From Geosiphon pyriformis (taxonomy: Eukaryota; Glomeromycota; Glomeromycetes; Archaeosporales; Geosiphonaceae): a stretch of 64,000 nucleotides of DNA. The DNA lies in NCBI GenBank assembly GCA_016748015.1, contig JAAOMT010000435.1, forward strand, positions 220,530-284,529, read 5' to 3'. Numbering within the stretch: the stretch's first letter is position 1; each line of letters begins with the position of its first letter. The translations under genes were made by a program, and so were the position numbers. The notes beneath the pieces were generated by a model. That model did not search any database. It was not told where the DNA came from and saw only the letters and a list, made by a program, of their open reading frames with translations. Shown one piece after another: positions 11,286 through 20,036 of the stretch.

Positions 11286-12170
11286 TATTATTAAACTATT
11301 TTAGTTTCTGCTTTATTGACAGATTTGAAAGTACAATATATTGTTCAGAATTGTAATTGGAATTTGAATTGTTATTGTTGTTGTCATAGTAAATAGAGTT
11401 AGAATTATTGTTGTTATTATTATTAAAGTCTGAATTGTGTTTAGATTTAGATTCTGATTCCAATGTGCATTTATTGATTGGTTTTTTTTCTTTGGGAATT
11501 AAATAGATTATGTGTGGTGGTAGATTGTAGATGAGATTACAATTGTCACAATATTCAAAGTCACTTAGAATTAAACAATATTTACACAGCTTTATATTTA
11601 ATTGTTCTAGTTTTTGTTTTTGCTCTTTTCTAATCAACACTAAGTATTAGTAGTGCTCATAAAATTGTTCTGAATTGTCCATAATATTATTAAAGATGTT
11701 AAAAGTTAGGACAAATTCGGATTCAGGAAGTGTTAGTAGATTATTTTTGATTTTTTATATTTTACTGGATAAAGCATCTTTAACTTTAGCACTTATTATT
11801 TTCCAGATTTCATGTTTGTTGTATGAATAACTTCTTAAATATGTAAATGCTTATTTCCAGATAGCATCAATTGAAATTTTTTTTCATATTCAGTTATTGA
11901 TTAAACTTGTATATTAACATGTTTTGTCATATGTTTCTCCTTATTTAGGAATGTTATTCCATATTTCTTTGTCAAAAAAAATTGTTTTACACATAAGACA
12001 AAGCTTATTGTTCTATTTTTTTTGTTGTTTGAATTGTCCAAAGCATTCAAAAACACATGGGTGACAATAATACTTAGTTGCTGTTGGCTATTCTTTGTTA
12101 TTGCTACAATATACACTTATTGTTGACAATTTTTTGTCACAATTGGCACATATTAATTTGGATCAACAAT
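11286..12170 (-). pseudogene. Cys-rich and Asn/Ser-rich region of Gypsy-2 pol
   Basis: Two parts lie between protease and dUTPase-like domain. The upstream part (12,170 to about 11,900) has Cys pairs CANC, CHPC and CLMC with spacing of about 30 residues, and ends with KTC. The downstream part (11,296-11,640) starts with CKYC...CDNC, then PPHIIYLIP. It continues into a Glu/Ser and then Asn/Ser-rich low-complexity run of some 40 residues before the dUTPase-like domain. Three or four Cys-X2-Cys pairs suggest several bound zinc ions, perhaps for nucleic-acid binding. I know no standard Ty3 domain that matches. Counterparts occur at 5,500-5,750 and about 48,000-48,300. Confidence 0.65.
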
Positions 12171-13277
12171 AATTTGGTTGTCTTAGTAGTATAGTATATA
12201 AAGTATACATTGAAGAGATAACTTAGAGTTGTTCTTTTTCTCTTTTTTTTTCCTTTTTTTTTACAGATTAGAATTAGTGATAGTTTATTGTGATCTTTGT
12301 TGACTCATAAAACTTGATAAGCTTTTCAAGTAGGTTTTTCTTCTTTTTTCTTAAATTCTATTAGTAAATGTATGGTGATTGGTTTGAAATGATCACAAGT
12401 AACAAATACCTAAGTTTGCTAACTATTTTGACTAAACTGTAGCTTTTAAATATTCCAGTCAAGCATAGTATTAGTTTTGAACAACCAGTCATTATTAATT
12501 AATGCTTAATATTGTATGGCTTTCATAATAAGAATATTAATTGGTGTAATAATACCATTAACTTTGAATGAAAAGTCATTAATCTTGTCAATTAAAGTCT
12601 TTGTTGTTTTATTGGCAATAATAATTTTAGTACTGATAACACAATCAACTTGGCAACCTAATTGGTTTATGAGTTGTTATGTGATAATATTGTTTGTTAA
12701 ACTACTATCAAAAATTAGCTTAATAGAATGATTATTAACTTTAACATTAGTATACATCACAGTGATTGGTTTAATATTAAGAGCAGTTCTACTGAATAGT
12801 GGTGTTATTGTTGATTCTTTTAACTTAAAGAGAAAAATGACTGCAAATGATTTGTTTTCTGTAATAGTTGCTAGTAAAATGTTGTTGATAAGTAATTTGT
12901 GATTGGTATTCAGATTGTTGAATAAGTTGGTTGCAGTCAGAAGACTTAAATAATTCTGGAAATTTTGGTTTTGAGTGTATTCACTTTTCAAATTTCTTGG
13001 ACATAATTCTAATAACTAATTTGATGCATTGGAGATTAGTTGATACACAACTATTGCCAATCTCTAATTTTGTTGTGTATATATCATTCTTGGTCTTTAG
13101 TTTTCAGCTGGCACAGTAATATTAATATTTGTTAAGATTAATATATGATTTGTGACTGTAATTAATATAGTACTGGTGCTAAAGTCTAATATACTGGAAT
13201 AGTAGTTCACAGTTTAGAACTAGTAATTAGAACTTTAATATTGATTTCTTGATCATTAGTATTTTAATCTTAATTGA
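12171..13277 (-). pseudogene. Aspartic protease and gag C-terminus, Gypsy-2
   Basis: The open piece 12,677-12,991 reads NQNFQNYLSLLTATN at its start. It ends with TVMYTNVKVNNHSIKLIFDSSLTNNIIT, so the catalytic Asp is present but the Gly of DSG/DTG is Ser. Upstream (12,992-13,277) is the low-complexity gag C-terminus. Downstream (12,171-12,676) is the rest of the protease and its junction to the Cys-rich region. This enzyme class cleaves Gag-Pol during particle maturation. Frame breaks and the Gly loss make it non-functional. Confidence 0.7.
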
Positions 13278-14000
13278 TATTATAAGTGAATATTTAGGGT
13301 CTGGAAACAAATAACAAACTTATAACTTAGTGCTTAATAAGTGATGGTGTTGGTAATATCTAAAGGTTTTGGTGTCTGAAGGTTTTGGTTGAGTCTTTTG
13401 TATAATAGACAGAGATTTAAGTGTTGTTTTCTTATAGCTTCCCAGAATTGCAATTTTATCTAATTTTTGTCTTTAGTATGATGGCCAGTTTATTCTGACA
13501 GTCATGCCTTTCTGGTAAGTTTATTCATAAATTCTGTAACTCTATACCTTTCCTTTGGGGTTTTTTATCAGGCTATTTTTAATGTCAATTAATCAATACT
13601 TGATCCCTCAAATCAATTAGTAAACAATAAACAACAAAGAAATAAAAGAAAATAAATAAAATAAAGAAATAAGCCAAGGCAAAAAAGAGTTAGTATCCCA
13701 TTAATAGCCATGATCAAAAGCTATTGGTCCAATATAGTTAAGTATTAGTAATTATCAACATGAATTTGTTGATATTAGAAAGATATATTGTGATATTTAA
13801 TTCTCTAGCCAGAAATTCAGGAATTTCTAAAATCTTGTAATTCTTTAAGAGGAATTCTGAAATTCTAGAATCTTGTAATTCTTCATACTAGAATTCTGTA
13901 ATTTTTCTGAAAAAAATTCTGGAATTCCGTTTTTACTATGTCTTATTCTGATTGGCTAATTTGTGTACTAATATATAATTTCTATATTCTATAAGTAACA
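13278..14000 (-). repeat. Solo LTR (TGTTA family) inserted in gag of Gypsy-2
   Basis: It begins TATTATAAGTG and ends CTATAAGTAACA. Flanks TTGA and TTAG fit a 4-bp duplication TTGG with one G-to-A on each side. Internal marks: CAAATAACAAAC box (13,309), AAAT/AAAG tract (13,625-13,675), hairpins at 13,703-13,725 and 13,755-13,775, and a cluster of imperfect GAATTC-centred palindromes (13,805-13,932). Gag reading continues on both sides. Confidence 0.85.
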
Positions 14001-14355
14001 TTAGCAGTCTATTCTTAAATATTCTTGTTTACTACAATAGTGGCAGATATATATCTTTTGCTATTATAATTAATTGGCTAATGAAGATAATAAATATGAT
14101 TAATTCTAAAAACAATTGGAGTTTTCTGAATTGTTATGGCATTATAGAAGTTAATAGATTGTCTAATTGTTAATTAAATATCTTTTAATTTTCTGATTGA
14201 TGGTTTTGCCAAATTGTTTCAATTTGGTATTCAATTTAAATAATCTATTTATTATTAGGTTTATAGCTTAGATATAATTGGCTTCAAGTTTGGCTGATTC
14301 AAAATCTCTGATATGTATAACTGTATCTTAGAATGTTTATAGATGTAATAGACAT
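14001..14355 (-). pseudogene. gag central segment, Gypsy-2
   Basis: On the minus strand from 14,355 this continues the gag broken at 17,541. It gives an Ala/Glu/Lys-type helix region, the segment N-stop-NNLAKPSIRKLKDI, and an Asn/Gln-rich tail. The plus-strand copy at 3,420-3,560 (NQ-KLRNT) is its homologue. It is bounded left by the solo LTR and right by the short LTR element, both of which interrupt the same gag. Confidence 0.65.
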
Positions 14356-15362
14356 TGTTACAAGTGATTTTTTGGGGTGTCGAGTAAATAACAAACCTGT
14401 AACTTGGTGCTCAAGGTGATTGGTGATGATGATAATCTGAAGGTATTTTATTTGAAGATTTTCCAATTGAATTCTTTGTATAATGGACAGAGATTTAATG
14501 GTAACAGTTTATCAGTAGTTTCCTGGCACTGTAGTTTCGCCAATTGCTTACTTAGCTTGATGGTTGATAATTTTCTTAATACAATATCCTCTGTAAGTGT
14601 ATACTAGTGTAGTTTCCTGACGTCAGTTTCTCTGTAAGTCCTCCAAGAGTAAGTGTTGTTTAAACAAGTTTATTTCTTTGTAAGTTCTTCAAGAGTAAGT
14701 ATTTTTTAGTAAGCTTTATTTCTCCATAAGTCCTCTAAGAGTAAATCCTTTAATCAAGTTAGTAGACAACAAAGAAAATAAAGAAAAATAAAAGAGAAAA
14801 TAAAAAAGAAGCCAAGGCAATTTGCAAGTTAGTAACGCATCAATAGCCATAATCAAGAGCTATTGTTCCAGTATGGTTAAGTATCAGTTACCATTAACAT
14901 GAAGTGTTGATAGTGGAGAATGAATTTGATATAATGAATAATTATTTATTTGAGAATTGTAGTAACTAAGCTAAAAATTCTTGGTGTTGATTCTTTTTTT
15001 TTTTTTTTTTTGTAATTTTAATAATTATAATTTTGTGAGTTTAATTGATTCTATGAGTCTAATTGACTCCACAAATCAATTGACTCTAAGTTCTATTGAC
15101 TAATTTTCTAATTTCTGATACTACTGTTATATATACGTATTTGAGATTCCTCAATTCCTCAATTCTTCATGTCAGGAATCCTGAAATTCCTGGAATTCTG
15201 CAATTCATTTGAGAAAAATCCTGGAATTCTGGAATTCTGCGATTCCTCATGTAAGAATCCTGCAATTTTTCTGAAAGGAATTCTAGAATTCCACATTTAC
15301 TATGTTTACTTATGATTGGCTAATTTATATGCTAATATACTTCCTATATTTTATGAGTAATA
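14356..15362 (-). repeat. 3' LTR of the short element
   Basis: It starts TGTTACAAG and ends near ATGAGTAATA. It holds three tandem copies of a CTGTAAGTCCTCCAAGAGTAAG unit (about 14,632-14,750), an AAAT/AAAG tract (14,768-14,815), hairpins at 14,841-14,865 and 14,890-14,916, a T tract (14,994-15,012) and the GAATTC-palindrome cluster (15,165-15,292). It matches 16,521-17,540 almost throughout. Confidence 0.9.
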
Positions 15363-15830
15363 TTATTCTCTCTTTTAATATTGAGCTCCTGTGAAATCTT
15401 CTAAATCTCTCTTTTGTATCAATGTTGTTGTGGTAATTTTTATTGCTATTTGTAAATCTAATTTTATACATGACTGGGGTTTTTAACTGTAGTGGTCTGT
15501 TCAAAATATCCATGTTCAAATCTTGTATCTGTATTATGTACATGTTCAGACATAATGTTTTTATTATTATCACTGAATTGAGTTAATTCCTGCTCTATTG
15601 TAAGATTTAGAAGTGTGATATATTATTTGGTGTTTGAAGTGGAGTTTGAATTGTTGTTGGCAGAGTTTAAATCATTGTTTGTCATTAGCGGAGTTTGAAT
15701 CATTGTTGTTATCAGTGGAGTTTGAATTAGAATTAAGTTCCAATTCCGATTCCCATTTGTTCTTGCTGATAGGCTCTTCTTTGAATATATGACACATAGA
15801 AGTGGATTGTAACTATGTCCCAATATTCTG
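15363..15830 (-). pseudogene. Internal coding remnant of short element: Asn/Ser-rich and dUTPase-like N-terminal fragment
   Basis: From 15,823 on the minus strand come a Ser/Asn/Thr-rich run and MSEHVHNTDTRFEHG (about 15,510-15,555), matching the first motif of the Gypsy-2 dUTPase-like domain. After about 50 codons the homology ends, and the sequence joins the standard 3' tail (GAGCTCAATATTAAAAG) and polypurine tract. The join marks a large internal deletion that removed the rest of pol. Confidence 0.65.
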
Positions 15831-15949
15831 ACTTAGGGCTGTCAGGTAAGTTTTGCTGATTTATTGGTACTGTGAGAATTAGGTTTTATTGGGCTATCAG
15901 AGGTAAGTTTCCTTGTATGATAGTGGGGTTTGGAATTTATTAAACTTTA

Positions 15950-16420
15950 AATGTTCGGTTTTTTGGATAATTCTCAGAGTTTGAATTGCTAGAGGTTTAA
16001 CGAGTTTTATTGATGGTAAGTTTCTTTGTACAATAGCGGGGTTGGAATTATCGGGTTTCAAATATTTGAGGGGTTTTTTTTTTTTTTTTTTTTTTGAATA
16101 ATCGGGTCTTGAATAATCGAAGTTTTAATTTAACGAGTTTTTAACAAATTTATCAATAGTAATTTTCGAATGTTCGGGGTTTTAACAATTGGGTCTTAAA
16201 TAATCGGAGTTTGAATTTAACAAATTTTTTTTTTTTTTCAAAGGTGAGTTTCAAATGTTCGGGGTTTTAATGATTGGGTTTTGAATAATTGGAGTTTTAA
16301 TGAGTTTATCAATGGTAATTTTTGAATGTTTAGGGTTTTAATGATCAAGTCTTGAATAATTGGAGTTTTAATTTAACGAGGTTTTCAAAGGTAATAATAA
16401 AATAAGGATTTTGCAAATCC
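15950..16420 (-). repeat. Tandem minisatellite in leader of the short element
   Basis: Roughly 70-100 bp units are repeated about five times on the plus strand. They share the cores TGTTCGGGGTTTTAA, TTGAATAATCGGAGTTT, TTTAACGAGTTT and CAATGGTAA. Two homopolymer T expansions (16,073-16,095 and 16,226-16,239) sit inside. Several CpG are retained although CpG is rare around it. In the minus direction one frame gives repeats of the type KTPIIQDPIIKTPNI, so it could once have been translated. Confidence 0.75.
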
Positions 16421-16500
16421 TAAGTAATTTTCTCTTGTTTTCTCTTGGTCTGCCATTTTCTTGCATGATTGTTGTTGGTATTGGTTCTCTGTTGGATTAT

Positions 16501-16520
16501 ACTTCACAGGGAGCACCAAA
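16501..16520 (-). promoter_or_regulatory. Primer-binding site of the short element
   Basis: On the minus strand the LTR end CTATAACA is followed by TT and then TGGTGCTCCCTGTGAAG. A TGG start complementary to a tRNA 3' CCA end is typical of Ty3-type PBS, and the predicted tRNA terminus would be ...GGGAGCACCA. I cannot name the tRNA from the sequence alone. Confidence 0.7.
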
Positions 16521-17540
16521 TGTTATAGGTGATTCTTTGAGGTGTCAAGTAAATAACAAACCCATAACTTGGTGCTCAAGGTGATTGGTGATGATGATAA
16601 TTTAAAGGTATTTTATCTGAAGGTTTTCCAATTGAGTTCTTTGTATAATGGACAGAGATTCAATGATAACAGTTTATCAGTAGTTTTCTGGCACTGTAGT
16701 TTTGCCAATTGCTTACTCAGCTTGATGGTTGATGATTCTTCTGGTATGATATTTTTTGTAAGTATATATCAGTATGGTTTCTTGGTGTCAGTTTCTCTGT
16801 AAGTCCTCCAAGAGTAAGTGTTGTTTAAGCAAGTTTATTCCTCTGTAAGTTCTCCAAAAGTAAGTATTTTTTAGTAAGCTTTATTCCTCTGTAAGTCCTC
16901 CAAGAGTAAATCCTTTAATCAAGTTAGTAAACAACAAAGAAAATAAAGAAAAATAAAAGAGAAAATAAGAAAGAAGCCAAGGCAATTTGCAAGTTAGTAT
17001 CCCATTAATAGTTGTGATCAAGAACTATTGTTCCAGTATGGTTAAGTATCAGTTACCATCAACATGAAGTGTTGATAGTGAAGAATGAATTTGATATAGT
17101 GAATAATTATTTATTTGAGAATTGTAGTAACTAAGCTAAGAATTCTTGGTGTTGATTCTTTTTTTTTTTTTTGTAATTTTAATAATTATGATTTTACAAG
17201 TCTAATTGATTCTATAAGTCTAATTAACTTTGCAAATCAATTGATTTTAAGTTCTATTGACTAATTTTCTAACTTCTGATACTACTGCTATATATATGTA
17301 TTTGAGATTCCTCAATTTCTCAATTTTTCATGTCAGGAATCCTGAAATTTCTGGAATTCTGCAATTCATTTGAGAAAAATCTTGGAATTCTAGAATTTTG
17401 CAATTCCTTGTGTGAGAATTCTGCAATTCCTGGAATCCTGCAATTCTTCTAAGAGGAATCCTAGAATTCCACATTTACTATGTCTACCTATAATTGGCTA
17501 ATTTATATGCTAATATACTTTCTATATTTTATGAGTAACA
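16521..17540 (-). repeat. 5' LTR of the short element
   Basis: It starts TGTTATAGG and ends ATGAGTAACA, a perfect TGTTA...TAACA pair, which makes it the best reference for LTR boundaries in this window. It has the same internal modules as 14,356-15,362: tandem CTGTAAGT.CTCCAA.AGTAAG units (16,797-16,912), hairpins (17,007-17,029 and 17,055-17,080), T tract, and GAATTC palindromes (17,335-17,470). Confidence 0.9.
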
Positions 17541-18870
17541 GCATATATATTGTAAAAAACTACTGTGCAAAGCCATTAATAAATTGGTTTAACATTTGTA
17601 ATATTGTAAAGTAATTCATGTTAATTGCTTGTATTTGGTGCAGATTTTTATGAAAGCATTCCAAATAAGTAGTGATTGCTTCTGCATTATTTTGCTTGAT
17701 AGTAGTGAAGATAGTTGTTAAGTGATTAATACTATTATTATTACTAAAGTATCTTAAAAATTCAATTTTAAATGCATTAAAGATTAGGGATTTGTTGATT
17801 AAGCTCTAATATTACAAATTGGTAGTATCTTGTAAAAAATATGAGATGACTTATAAGACTCTGTCATTGTCTTATTCATTGGCTGTAATGGTTTTTGCCA
17901 TATTATTTAGTCATGCTTGAGCATTATTTTTTTTACTGGTAAATTTTTTTAATTTGACAATTGGTACATATGTCATTGGTATAAGTTGTTATTATTGTAG
18001 TTATAGTTGAATAACAGCAATTGGTACAACTAGAAGATTAATTACAATTACTGGAGGTATGTTTTGGGAAACAATAAGAGCAGAATTTAAATTGTTTGAG
18101 TTTTGCTAAGTTAAAACAATTGGAGTTTGTATTTCTGAGTTTTCTGAAATTGAGTTTTAATTATAAATTTCTTGATCATTGTTTTTTTTTTCTTCTGAGT
18201 CAGTTCTTTCCTAAAGACTAGTAGCTTTGAAATCTGGTGGCAGTAGTAATAATTAAAGTCCTAATAGGGTCATTAGTTATGATTTAAATTCTTCAAAAAA
18301 GTTGCTATAGGTTTTTAATAATTTGGCTTTTTCTTGGTTGTTTTGAAATAGTATTCTGAATAAAAGTGTTTTAATATAACCATAATTGATGTTATTTGGA
18401 TGGTATTTTTTAGTGTATAATAATATGATAGGTAAATAAGTAAAACTATTTTTGGTTTTTTTAATGTAAGTGGTTATATTCTTTTTGGTGTTCCTTTTGG
18501 AGTTTGTAATTTTCTTTTTTTATTATCTGTAAAGATAATAAAAAATTTCTGTCAGGTGCACTTCTCAATTTCTTTGTTGATTTTTGTGATTAGTAAGGTA
18601 AAAAAATGATTTTGTGGAAACATGATGCTTTAAAGTAATTTACTATAGAAATTGTTAAGTGCTGTTTCTAAATTTCTTTGGTCTCCCAAGTAGGATTTAA
18701 TTTTTTGTTAATGTAGAAATTAAAAGCTGATTCTGCTGGTTAATAGTTACTTGTCAATTCAAGATAAGTTTGATAGTATTGGAATAAAGCTTTTATGAAT
18801 TTCAAATAGTTGGTTCCTATTTTTTCTAATTCTGCTACTGTTCTGAATAATTGTTGTTGGTGCTGGTTCT
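17541..18870 (-). pseudogene. gag N-terminal and central region, Gypsy-2
   Basis: From about 18,840 on the minus strand this gives AELEKIGTNYLKFIKALFQYY and PAESAFNFYINKKLNPTWE, then after decayed sequence IPMTYVPIVKLKKF (about 17,940-17,985). The capsid-like core follows: LNNMAKTITANE, IFNAFKIEFLRYFSNNNSI, TIKQNNAEAITTYLECF and HQIQAINMNYF (about 17,600-17,900). It is cut at 17,541 by the short LTR element. It matches the plus-strand gag at 2,960-3,320. This is the structural protein of the virus-like particle. No clear start codon is visible. Confidence 0.8.
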
Positions 18871-18883
18871 CTACTGAATTATA

Positions 18884-18902
18884 CCTTACAGAAAGCACCA
18901 AA
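18884..18902 (-). promoter_or_regulatory. Primer-binding site of Gypsy-2
   Basis: On the minus strand the 5' LTR end is followed by TTTGGTGCTTTCTGTAAGG, the decayed form of the PBS at 16,501-16,520 (CTCCC to CTTTC). The shared PBS links Gypsy-2 and the short element to one priming tRNA. Confidence 0.7.
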
Positions 18903-19875
18903 TATTACAAATGCTTATTTGTGGTGTTAGTACAAATAACAAATTTGTAATTTAATGCTCAATAGCTTAATAATATTGGTAATTTTAAAAGTTTTTATAA
19001 TTTAAAGATTTTGGTAGAGTTCTTTGTATAATAAACAAAAATTCAATTAATGTTTTAGTATCTGTTCTGAAAGTTTTTTCTGTAAATTTTTTTTTTAGTG
19101 TGGTGGTCAGTCTTTTTTAACAGTCTTGTTCTTCTGGTAAGCTATCTTCAATTTTATAAATTTTTTATTCTTGTTTCATAGATCTTTTACTAAGCTATTT
19201 TTAATATCAATAATTTAGCACTTAATTTTTTTAATCAATTAGTAAACAACAAAAAAATGAAACAAAAGAAAATAAAAAAAATAAAAAAAAATAAAAAAAA
19301 AATTAAGAAATTAATATCTCATTAATAGCCATAATCATGAGCTATTAGTCCAATGTAGTTAAGTATTAGATTTTATCAACATAGAGTGTTAATAAAATAA
19401 AAGTGATTAATATTTCTTTGATTAAGTAATAATAATATAGATTTAGGTAATAATTGATATTTTATTGATATATAATTTTATTTTACTTTAAGTTGTAAAA
19501 AACTATTTTTTAAAAGGAAGAATATTGGGTAATTAATGAATTCTAACTGATTATTAGTATTGATTTTGTTCTTTTTGCTTCTAACACTTTTGCTATATAA
19601 ACATAATTCTTGTTATATAAGATCTCATATTTTTTTGAGCAATGTGCTCTATTTTCTCTAATAATATATTCATTGTTAAGCAGTATGCCATAATTTATTG
19701 ACAATATACACATTGTTAAACAGTATGCCATAATTTATTGATAATATATATATTGTTAAACAATGTGTTATAATTTTCTGATATTGTGCTTACTTGCTAA
19801 GTACTATTTTTTTATTGATCTATTTTTTTATTTGTTTTTCTTATTTTCTTTTTTTGTACTTTTTCTATAAGTAAC
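18903..19875 (-). repeat. 5' LTR of Gypsy-2
   Basis: It runs from TATTACAAATG to CTATAAGTAACA. It matches 6,002-6,933 module by module: CAAATAACAAAT box, AAAT tract (19,255-19,305), hairpin 19,323-19,347, and three repeats of the AACA.TATGCCATAATTTATTGA unit (19,636-19,790). Confidence 0.85.
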
Positions 19876-20036
19876 AATGTCTCAAATTTTTTAAAGAACA
19901 TAATTTTGAAAAAAAAAATTTTGTTTTTTCTTGTTGTTTTTCTTTAATATTTCTCAACTTAATAACTCTTTTATTGTAAATTAAAAGCTGTTTCAAGCAG
20001 TAGTATGTTTAAAAAAAACATTTAAAGAGACTTTTT

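Larger units (their letters stand above)
14356..17540 (-). mobile_element. Short non-autonomous LTR element with internal minisatellite
   Basis: Two closely similar LTRs (14,356-15,362 and 16,521-17,540) flank only about 1.16 kb. Flanks ACAT (left) and GCAT (right) fit a 4-bp duplication GCAT with one G-to-A. The 5' LTR is followed by a PBS (16,501-16,520) and the 3' LTR is preceded by a polypurine tract. In element order the interior holds a tandem-repeat leader (about 15,950-16,420), an Asn/Ser-rich segment and a fragment of the dUTPase-like N-terminus (15,400-15,830), fused straight to the 3' tail. RT, RNase H, integrase and most of gag are absent. It must have been mobilised in trans, presumably by a Gypsy-2-like element. 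Confidence 0.85.
6002..19875 (-). mobile_element. Gypsy-2: long Ty3-type LTR retrotransposon with dUTPase-like domain
   Basis: Its 3' LTR is 6,002-6,933 and its 5' LTR 18,903-19,875, with PBS next to the 5' LTR and polypurine tract next to the 3' LTR. Domains on the minus strand, 5' to 3': gag (18,870 to about 13,000, interrupted), protease (about 12,680-12,990), Cys-rich and Asn/Ser-rich region (11,296-12,170), dUTPase-like domain (about 10,870-11,270), RT (9,535-10,400), RNase H (about 9,150-9,480), integrase (about 7,770-8,900). Flanks ATAC (left) and ATGT (right) fit a 4-bp target duplication ATGC after one transition on each side. Insertions at 13,278-14,000 and 14,356-17,540 lie inside it. 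Many stops and lost catalytic residues show it is dead. Confidence 0.85.
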
